From an uncultured bacterium (GTDB taxonomy: Bacteria > Bacteroidota > Bacteroidia > Bacteroidales > Paludibacteraceae), in NCBI GenBank assembly GCA_947074225.1, contig CAMTOX010000099.1, positions 1-7,029 of the forward strand: a stretch of DNA of 7,029 nt, read 5' to 3'. The notes beneath the pieces are model-generated. The model ran no database searches. It worked only from the letters and a program-made list of their open reading frames with translations, and was not told where the DNA came from. The position numbers and the translations under genes were made by a program. Positions 1 to 5,382 of the stretch are shown here, piece by piece. The stretch's first letter is position 1. Every line of letters starts with the position of its first letter.

Positions 1-48
1 CGAGATTTCTGAATGTGACTGGAGTTCAGACGTGTGCTCTTCCGATCT
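1..48 (+). other. Illumina P7/i7 adapter (contaminant, not genomic)
   Basis: Bases 15-48 match the 34-nt TruSeq Read 2 adapter arm, ending in GCTCTTCCGATCT. It is preceded by the last six bases of the P7 region (CGAGAT, 1-6) and an 8-base index at 7-14 (TTCTGAAT). The index reverse complement is ATTCAGAA, which I recall as TruSeq HT i7 index D705. The orientation is that of a read-through on a short insert. Genomic sequence starts at 49. This segment should be masked before gene calling. Confidence 0.98.
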
Positions 49-311
49 ATAACACTCAAGTAAAAGTTCATATTGCCATAGCAAACTTTTATCTTGTTCT
101 CGAGAAATATAAAGTAGCAAAAAAATACTTTGAGTATGCCTATGAGTTAGAACCAAACCTTGAACTTATTCCAATGTTTCTAGCTGCTGTGAATTATCAT
201 TTAGAAGATTATGAGTCCATGAATAAGTATCTGTTAATAGCTCAAGAGATGGATTCTAATAATATTGTAGAATTTCTAAAGAAATATCCCGACGCCGAAC
301 AATATATCTAA
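49..311 (+). CDS. TPR-repeat protein, C-terminal fragment (5' end cut by adapter)
   Basis: The C-terminal 86 complete residues of a protein whose start is missing. The first full genomic codon is AAC at 51 and the stop is TAA at 309-311. A caller could start at the GTG at 15, but that lies in the adapter and adds a false N-terminus (TGVQTCALPI). The real part looks like two helix-turn-helix tetratricopeptide units. The first runs from about residue 4 to 37, with small/aromatic spacing in AIANFYLVLEKYKVAKKYF and ending in ELEPN. The second is about residues 41-70, around AAVNYHLEDYESMNKYLL. TPRs are protein-interaction scaffolds. No catalytic domain is visible and the role of the full protein cannot be deduced. 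It ends 19 bp before the DUF368 gene on the same strand and is probably co-transcribed with it and aroE. Confidence 0.8.
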
Positions 312-330
312 CCAAATATCATTATATTAC

Positions 331-1251
331 ATGAACATTAAAGAGAATTTATTTATCTACCTTAAGGGGGTAGCTATGGGTGCATCGGATGTAGTGCCTG
401 GAGTATCTGGCGGTACTATAGCTTTTATTTCCGGAATCTATGAACGTCTTATCTTTGCCATAAAGAATCTGAATCTTACTGCAATTAAGCTGTTCTTTAC
501 CGGCAAGTTTAAAGAGTTTTGGAAGCATATTGATGGCACATTCTTACTATTCTTGGTATTGGGTATTGCAACAAGTTTTCTATCTTTGGCAAAACTTATC
601 ACTTACCTTATAGATACACATCCAGTATTAGTATGGTCCTTCTTCTTTGGTCTTATAATGGCGTCAATCTATTTTGTAGGTCGTCAGGTAAAGTGGAGCT
701 TTAAGAGTGTTGCCACTCTACTCGTATTTGCTATAATCTCTTTCTTTATCACCTCTCCTACTAATGCCCCATTAGTAACCGATAGCTCTTTATGGTATAT
801 CTTTCTTTGTGGAGCTATAGCCATTTGTGCTATGATACTTCCTGGAATATCAGGTAGTTTTATTCTTTTGCTATTGGGTCAATACAAATATATTCTTGAA
901 TCGCTTACTGCATTTAACATTCCTGTTATCTTGGTATTTATATTAGGTGCCGGTGTAGGTATTATCTCTTTTGCAAATGTCCTTTCATGGCTATTTAAAC
1001 ATTATGAGGTGATTACTTTAGCTGCCTTAACAGGATTCCTTTTAGGTTCATTAAATAAGATATGGCCATGGAAAGAAACCATAGAGTTCTATACTGACCG
1101 ACATGGTGAAGTACTACCATTAATTCAAGAGAATATATTGCCTAATGCCAATTCTCAACTATTGTTTTCAATAGCCCTCATAGTATTAGGTTTCTCTATA
1201 ATCTTTATACTTGAGTATATTGCTTCGTCTCTAAAAAAGAAAAACAAATAA
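331..1251 (+). CDS. DUF368 polytopic membrane protein, probable polyprenyl-phosphate (C55-P) translocase
   Basis: A 306-residue, strongly hydrophobic protein with about eight or more membrane segments and a short basic C-terminal tail (KKKNK). It shows the DUF368 hallmark: two related half-motifs, DVVPGVSGGT at residues 20-29 and MILPGISGSF at 168-177. They imply an internal duplication with a conserved Pro-Gly-x-Ser-Gly re-entrant element in each half. Established knowledge: DUF368 proteins (PopT) and the unrelated DedA proteins (UptA) were shown to return undecaprenyl phosphate across the cytoplasmic membrane, recycling the carrier used for peptidoglycan and surface polysaccharides. By family the length is normal and the gene looks intact. 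The ATG at 331 is chosen because it gives the typical MNIKENL..LKGVAMG start. Upstream is AT-rich with no clear Shine-Dalgarno, as is usual in Bacteroidota. It sits 19 bp after the TPR gene and 1 bp before aroE, consistent with one operon. Function is inferred from family only. Confidence 0.9.
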   Translation: MNIKENLFIYLKGVAMGASDVVPGVSGGTIAFISGIYERLIFAIKNLNLTAIKLFFTGKFKEFWKHIDGTFLLFLVLGIATSFLSLAKLITYLIDTHPVLVWSFFFGLIMASIYFVGRQVKWSFKSVATLLVFAIISFFITSPTNAPLVTDSSLWYIFLCGAIAICAMILPGISGSFILLLLGQYKYILESLTAFNIPVILVFILGAGVGIISFANVLSWLFKHYEVITLAALTGFLLGSLNKIWPWKETIEFYTDRHGEVLPLIQENILPNANSQLLFSIALIVLGFSIIFILEYIASSLKKKNK

Positions 1252-1252
1252 G

Positions 1253-1978
1253 ATGTATTGCTTTGGATTAATTGGTAAACACTTAGGACACTCTTTCTCT
1301 AAACACTATTTCACAGAGAAATTTAAGACATTACAGCTTCATGCCGAGTACGATTTGTGCCAATTAGAGAGCATCTCTGATTTCCCTATACTTCTTTCGA
1401 AAAAAGATTGGAAAGGATTTAATGTAACCATTCCTTATAAAGAATCTATCATACCATATCTTTCCAAAATAGATAACCAGGCTCAAAGAGTTGGTGCCAT
1501 CAACACAATAAAGATCGTAGATAATGAACTGATAGGTTATAACACAGACATTATAGGATTTAAGGATACGCTTATTCCGCTTTTAGAAGCACATCACAAG
1601 GGAGCTTTAATATTAGGCACTGGAGGTGCCAGCAAAGCAGTGCAGTATGTGTTACAAGAGTTACAGATACCTTACACACTTGTGAGTAGAGAGTGCAAGG
1701 AAAATACATTAAGCTACGAAGAACTCAACGAGGAGATAATACAATCGCATAAGATTATTGTCAATACGACTCCATTAGGAATGCATCCGGATGTAGAGAG
1801 TTATCCCAATATTCCGTATCACTTTCTAACGCAGGAACATCTATGCTATGATCTTGTATACAACCCTCTCATAACAGAGTTTATGAAACGCTCGTCAAAG
1901 TATGGAGCTTTAATCCAAAATGGATTACCTATGCTTATAGCACAAGCCGAAGCAGCCTATGCTATATGGATAAAATAG
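1253..1978 (+). CDS. aroE: Shikimate dehydrogenase (NADP+)
   Basis: A 241-residue cytoplasmic enzyme that reduces 3-dehydroshikimate to shikimate, the fourth step of the chorismate pathway for aromatic amino acids. All signatures are present in order: shikimate-binding serines in GHSFSK (S14, S16); NVTIPYK (57-63) with catalytic K63; GAINT (81-85); GYNTD (95-99) with catalytic D99; the nucleotide-binding loop LGTGGAS (121-127); NTTPLGM (171-177); YNPLITEF (203-210); and QNGLPML plus QAEAAYAIW at the C-terminus. The loop reads GTGGAS where GAGGA is more usual, a mild change. R146 sits where NADP-binding arginines of the family lie. The length is slightly short for the family but typical of compact versions. 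The ATG begins 1 bp after the DUF368 stop, so translation may be coupled. The stop codon TAG lies inside the left arm of a long terminator hairpin. Confidence 0.96.
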   Translation: MYCFGLIGKHLGHSFSKHYFTEKFKTLQLHAEYDLCQLESISDFPILLSKKDWKGFNVTIPYKESIIPYLSKIDNQAQRVGAINTIKIVDNELIGYNTDIIGFKDTLIPLLEAHHKGALILGTGGASKAVQYVLQELQIPYTLVSRECKENTLSYEELNEEIIQSHKIIVNTTPLGMHPDVESYPNIPYHFLTQEHLCYDLVYNPLITEFMKRSSKYGALIQNGLPMLIAQAEAAYAIWIK

Positions 1979-2020
1979 AATAAGACCTTCAAACTGTGGT
2001 TTGAAGGTCTTATTCTATTT
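1973..2020. terminator. 22-bp perfect hairpin, bidirectional terminator between aroE and carbonic anhydrase
   Basis: Arms 1973-1994 and 1999-2020 are perfectly complementary over 22 bp with a TGTG tetraloop (1995-1998). The core GACCTTCAAAC/GTTTGAAGGTC is the GC-richer part, and the outer A/T arms supply a U-rich 3' side in either direction (TTATTCTATTT). It lies between convergent genes, so it probably ends both aroE and carbonic anhydrase transcripts. The left arm includes the last codons' bases and the TAG stop of aroE. Confidence 0.85.
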
Positions 2021-2067
2021 ATATATTAAAGTGCCAAACTATATTTGTTTGCTTCTCTGTTTTATTC

Positions 2068-2844
2068 TTATTCTAAGAAGATTACTTCGCCATTGCCTAA
2101 ATTGTAAATGGCTCCCACTATCATAATTTCACCCTTTTCTTCCATCTCTTTTAAGATAGGACTATGTTCTCTAATATACTCTTTTGTTAAAAGCACATTA
2201 TGATAGCACACCTCTTCTACAAAGCCATTATTCTTTGAGCTATGTTCTCCCACATAGGTTTGTTTAGCTACAGCCACTGCAGGCTCAATCTTCTGCAGAA
2301 GTGTAGATATATTTCCTAGTTTTACATTATCAATAGCCGATTTAATAGCTCCACACGATTCATGTCCTAATACTACCACTACCTTTGAACCCGACACCTT
2401 ACAGGCATATTCTAAGCTTCCTAAAATATCATCGTTGGCAATGTTTCCAGCCACACGTGCTACGAATAGGTCGCCTATTCCACAATGGAATACATCTTCT
2501 ACGGGAACTCTTGAGTCTAAACACGATAATATTACAGCCTTTGGGTATTGTCCTGCAGCAGCATCACGTACCCGTTCCGGGTTATTACGTATGGTTAGAG
2601 CATCATTTACAAATTCTGCATTTCTCTTCTTTAGAGTATCAATAACCATTTGTGGAGTTAGTTTATCCTGTTCTGCTTTGGTTAAAACACGGCTCTGAAT
2701 AATCATTGCTTCCTGACCATCGCTTAAAGCCGGATTACTCTCTCCACTTCTTGCTTTATTGGAACAAGCTATTGAAATAAAAGCCGATAATAATAATAAT
2801 ACTACCACACTCAATTGACTCAACAAATTCTTTACTCTCTTCAT
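2068..2844 (-). CDS. Beta-class carbonic anhydrase with lipoprotein signal peptide
   Basis: A 258-residue zinc enzyme for reversible hydration of CO2 to bicarbonate. The beta-class active site is complete: C108-x-D110-x-R112 (SCLDSR) and H161-x2-C164 (GHESCGA). C108, H161 and C164 are the zinc ligands; D110/R112 form the conserved dyad. The N-terminus is a secretion signal: basic MKRVK, a run rich in L/V (residues 7-22), then ISIAC with C27 as the likely lipidated cysteine. The lipobox is imperfect because -3 is Ser, but the layout is characteristic. Residues after C27 (SNKARSGE) lack an early acidic surface-export signal, so a periplasm-facing location is inferred. A linker and helical region (40-95) precede the fold. 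The ATG at 2844 is supported by the signal peptide and by the purine-rich AAAAGAATAGAAG just upstream. It is a single gene, convergent to aroE, with its own promoter at 2884-2915. Most beta-CAs are cytoplasmic, so the exported form is notable. Confidence 0.92.
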   Translation of the reverse strand: MKRVKNLLSQLSVVVLLLLSAFISIACSNKARSGESNPALSDGQEAMIIQSRVLTKAEQDKLTPQMVIDTLKKRNAEFVNDALTIRNNPERVRDAAAGQYPKAVILSCLDSRVPVEDVFHCGIGDLFVARVAGNIANDDILGSLEYACKVSGSKVVVVLGHESCGAIKSAIDNVKLGNISTLLQKIEPAVAVAKQTYVGEHSSKNNGFVEEVCYHNVLLTKEYIREHSPILKEMEEKGEIMIVGAIYNLGNGEVIFLE

Positions 2845-2883
2845 CTTCTATTCTTTTAAGTTTTAGATTATTAGTTTCGAATT

Positions 2884-2915
2884 CAAATATAGTAGATAAT
2901 AGAGAATATATCAAA
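2884..2915 (-). promoter_or_regulatory. Bacteroidota-type promoter for the carbonic anhydrase gene
   Basis: Read on the minus strand, TTTG (2915-2912), a 20-nt spacer and TATATTTG (2891-2884) exactly match the Bacteroides primary sigma consensus: TTTG near -33 and TAnnTTTG near -7. Transcription would start roughly 5-7 nt downstream, giving a 5' leader of about 35 nt before the ATG at 2844. Position, spacing and orientation all fit. Confidence 0.75.
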
Positions 2916-3016
2916 GAATCGCTATATTATAAAATCATTATTATACATTGATTATCAAAATTATACCATAATATTTAATAAATTATCAGTTATTAAAATG
3001 TGCATGTATAAGTCAT

Positions 3017-3056
3017 AAAAAAAGCATATAACTAAACTAATAGTTATATGCTTTTT
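3017..3056 (-). terminator. Intrinsic terminator of the alpha-amylase gene
   Basis: Inverted repeat with arms 3019-3034 and 3041-3056, a perfect 16-bp stem with a 6-nt loop. On the minus strand it ends in an unbroken run of seven T (complement of 3017-3023). It lies about 30 bp after the amylase stop codon, and the T-run is on the correct side for leftward transcription. Confidence 0.88.
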
Positions 3057-3085
3057 GTAAAGATTTTAATATCTAAATCTACCCA

Positions 3086-4798
3086 TTATTTATATTCAAA
3101 TATAATAGAAGAGTATGCAGGCATAGTTACCTGATAGTCGCCCGACTCCAATTTCTGATAGGTTACTCGGTTCATATCGCCAATAGCAACTATATTAGAA
3201 GCAGTAAAGGTATAAACACTCTCTTTACTTGAAACATTATGTAACACTAATAACTTCTCCGAAGCATACTCACGTACAAATGCCATGACTTGTTTATTAG
3301 AGCTATCAGAATCTTTAAACCATTCTGGTAAAGCCATTGTTCCGTAGGCTAAAGCAGGATAGGTATTTCTTAGACGTAAAAAATATCTGTAAGTATTATA
3401 AACCGACTTACTATCTTTCGATTGTGATTCTACAGTACCTATTTTATCTTCTGTATTATTTCTATTTGCAGGATTTTTTCCAGTTCTGTAGCTATCTGTA
3501 GCTGCCGATTCCCACAAAATACCTTCGCGTACATTCTCATCACCATTATCTTTTTTACCTATCATACCGATTTCCTCTCCATAATAGATATATGGAGTAC
3601 CAATAGAAGTCAATAAAATAGCACCGGCTATTTTGGTGCGTCCTAAGTTCACTTCATCGTTACCACCTAAGGCACTACGTGTACGTGTTTCATCGTGGTT
3701 AGAAAGTTTTGTTGCATCAATGAAGTCACTTCTAACAGCAGCATATTCTGCCTGATAGCTTAACATATCTTTGGGGAACCATTTTGCATGACTATTTTTA
3801 ATGGCATATTCAAGTCGGTACCAGCTACTAAAATCAAAGAAGGCAGGAAGTGCTTTATAGTAGGGTGCCACTTCGTTATGTTCCGACAACACTTCACCAA
3901 TCATATAAAGAGGTTCATTAAAAAAAGATTTGCCAGTGAAATAGCTATTTAAATCTTCGTAGAACATACGTAAGAATTCAGGATTCTCATCGCTAGTGGC
4001 ATTGTGATAGATATGTTTTACCGCGTCTAAACGAAAGCCATCAACTCCTCTGTCTAACCAAAACTTTGCCGACTCAACAATATATTGATAGGCACCACTC
4101 TCTCTTGCATTTTCAACTGGACCATAGTTCCAATCTACAAAGCTTCCGGTCCAGAAGTGACTGTGGTATTTATAGCTTTTGGTTCCACTAAAGACATCGT
4201 ACCATTGACCAGATTCATAACCCGAGCCACCTTCGGTAGCTATCATGGCAATATTACCATCGGCAATATCTTGTGCTGGGTCTTTAGAGAATATAAAATA
4301 GTCTCGATATGACGATGTTAAAGATTGAGATGCTGCTTTATAGTATGGATGGTTTATGCTAGCATGATTTATCACGTAATCTAAAATAACACGTATGTTG
4401 CGAGCATGTGCTTCGCTAAGAAGTCTATCAAAATCTTCTAAGGTACCAAAGAGAGGGTCTATATCGGTATAATCCATAACATCATAACCATGATAAGAAC
4501 CCGAAGGGTGAATTGGAGTTAACCAAATACCGGTCACTCCTAAATCATGGAGGTAGTCTAACTTTGCAGTAATACCATTTATATCGCCTATGTTATCGCC
4601 GTTACTATCGGCAAATGAACGAACAAAGATCTGATAAAATACACCTGCACGTTTTACATCATCAAAAGGTCTTGATTCATACTGAGATACTTGATTTAAA
4701 CCATCTAGATTTAAATCGTCGGTTTGCTTAGGATTGCACGATACTAAAAGTACCAACGATAATCCTAAAAGAAATAGGGTTCTGAAATTCTTCATCAT
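3086..4798 (-). CDS. GH13 alpha-amylase, lipoprotein (SusG-like)
   Basis: A 570-residue glycoside hydrolase for internal alpha-1,4-glucan bonds of starch, glycogen or maltodextrins. The signal peptide (MMKNF then a hydrophobic run) ends in LVSC with lipidated C21, a good lipobox. The (beta/alpha)8 domain starts near residue 51 (AGVFYQIFVRSF). A likely Ca2+-binding loop is D64-x-N66-x-D68-x2-G71-D72. GH13 conserved regions are all present: HGYD (103-106); DYVINH with D140; GFRLD with nucleophile D258; GEVL with acid/base E302; and NHD with D369, the transition-state stabiliser. The B domain (about 146-230) is short and has no room for the CBM58 insertion of Bacteroides SusG, itself near 690 residues. 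The C-terminal beta domain is about 490-570. Acidic residues D27/D28 lie a little far from C21 for a clear surface-export signal, so surface or periplasmic placement is open. It appears monocistronic with its own terminator; no susC/susD is in the window. GH13_36-like subfamily is an inference. Confidence 0.93.
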   Translation of the reverse strand: MMKNFRTLFLLGLSLVLLVSCNPKQTDDLNLDGLNQVSQYESRPFDDVKRAGVFYQIFVRSFADSNGDNIGDINGITAKLDYLHDLGVTGIWLTPIHPSGSYHGYDVMDYTDIDPLFGTLEDFDRLLSEAHARNIRVILDYVINHASINHPYYKAASQSLTSSYRDYFIFSKDPAQDIADGNIAMIATEGGSGYESGQWYDVFSGTKSYKYHSHFWTGSFVDWNYGPVENARESGAYQYIVESAKFWLDRGVDGFRLDAVKHIYHNATSDENPEFLRMFYEDLNSYFTGKSFFNEPLYMIGEVLSEHNEVAPYYKALPAFFDFSSWYRLEYAIKNSHAKWFPKDMLSYQAEYAAVRSDFIDATKLSNHDETRTRSALGGNDEVNLGRTKIAGAILLTSIGTPYIYYGEEIGMIGKKDNGDENVREGILWESAATDSYRTGKNPANRNNTEDKIGTVESQSKDSKSVYNTYRYFLRLRNTYPALAYGTMALPEWFKDSDSSNKQVMAFVREYASEKLLVLHNVSSKESVYTFTASNIVAIGDMNRVTYQKLESGDYQVTMPAYSSIIFEYK

Positions 4799-5115
4799 AA
4801 TAAAGGGATATAAGGTTAAACCAGAGTCTGAGTTCTATTTAAACAGGAGAAGAAGAATAAGAAGAAGATAGGTTATAGGCATCAAGGAAAATGTAGATTA
4901 TCTTAACAGCAAAATAGTGCTATTAAAACAATTTATTCTCATTTCTTACTACCAATACTAGTTAAGGATATTCTATTATGTGACTCATGGCTACAATTTA
5001 CTACTTGTTCATGCAGTAAAACACTATACTGTAATAACCTCTTGCAATTTATAGGTCAATACATCTGTTGTAAGAACCTTATTAAAAAGAAGATAGATAC
5101 AACAAAGCCATTTCT

Positions 5116-5147
5116 GTTTACATTTAAACGCAAAGCGTTTACGCTTT
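5116..5147. repeat. Overlapping inverted repeats in the amylase upstream region
   Basis: Three hairpins share arms: GTTTA/TAAAC (5116-5120/5125-5129), TAAACGC/GCGTTTA (5125-5131/5135-5141, AAA loop) and AAAGCG/CGCTTT (5132-5137/5142-5147). They cannot all form at once. GTTTAC is also directly repeated at 5116 and 5137, exactly 21 bp apart, about two helical turns. This may be a protein-binding site or alternative RNA folds in the amylase leader; both readings are inference. Confidence 0.45.
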
Positions 5148-5222
5148 AGAACTCCTCTTTACTTACCTTATACTATTTCTGTTTCTTGTTCTTTAGGAAA
5201 ACAGATTTTCTTTAAATCAATG

Positions 5223-5230
5223 CAAAGATA
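5223..5230 (-). promoter_or_regulatory. Candidate -7 promoter element for amylase transcription
   Basis: On the minus strand TATCTTTG followed by CA matches the Bacteroidota -7 consensus TAnnTTTG. No TTTG is found at the expected spacing (around 5250-5254), so only half of the signal is present. If real, it gives the amylase an untranslated leader of about 420 nt. No better match lies nearer to the amylase start. Confidence 0.3.
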
Positions 5231-5382
5231 ACAATTAATATCAAATAGACTCTATCTATGCTCTATTTTAACAATATAGTATTTAGAAGGGTGCAATGAG
5301 TAATAATTTAAAGTAAACATCTCCATTTCAGTCTGTATATTGCTAAAGAAATACCGTTAGAAATAGGCTATACAATACCCTT

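Larger units (their letters stand above)
2845..3085. other. Intergenic region between carbonic anhydrase and amylase genes
   Basis: This 241-bp, very AT-rich spacer holds the carbonic anhydrase promoter (2884-2915) on one side and the amylase terminator (3017-3056) on the other. A second minus-strand TAATTTTG at 2963-2956 fits the -7 consensus but has no TTTG at the right distance and is probably chance. I see no open frame of useful length and no RNA gene in it. Confidence 0.7.
4799..5382. other. 584-bp gene-free region upstream of the amylase
   Basis: There is no gene of credible length in either strand; the longest minus-strand minis are 15-22 codons. It contains a purine-rich tract (4845-4869), overlapping inverted repeats (5116-5147), a 10-bp direct repeat (5110-5119 and 5175-5184) and a -7-like promoter element (5223-5230). 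Both flanking genes are leftward, so it acts as the 3' region of the glycosyltransferase and the 5' region of the amylase. I found no convincing terminator directly after the glycosyltransferase. A weak 7-bp stem with a 12-nt loop (5243-5249/5262-5268) is the best candidate. No tRNA or recognised riboswitch is visible. Confidence 0.65.

Noticed and set aside
2040..2047. TATATTTG on the plus strand, a -7-like promoter element
   Set aside because: No TTTG at the matching upstream distance, and it would drive transcription antisense into the carbonic anhydrase gene; AT-rich chance match is likely.
2385..2698. Two plus-strand open frames (2385-2645 and 2435-2698)
   Set aside because: Both lie antisense inside the well-supported carbonic anhydrase gene, have no family motifs, and look like its shadow frames.
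2956..2963. Second -7-like element (TAATTTTG, minus strand) upstream of carbonic anhydrase
   Set aside because: No partner TTTG about 20 nt upstream, and a complete promoter exists closer to the gene.
4085..4312. A 75-codon plus-strand open frame
   Set aside because: Antisense to the amylase across its conserved regions; no domain features.
5243..5268. 7-bp stem with 12-nt loop as a terminator for the glycosyltransferase
   Set aside because: A/T-only-leaning stem, large loop and no clean T-run; too weak to annotate as a terminator.
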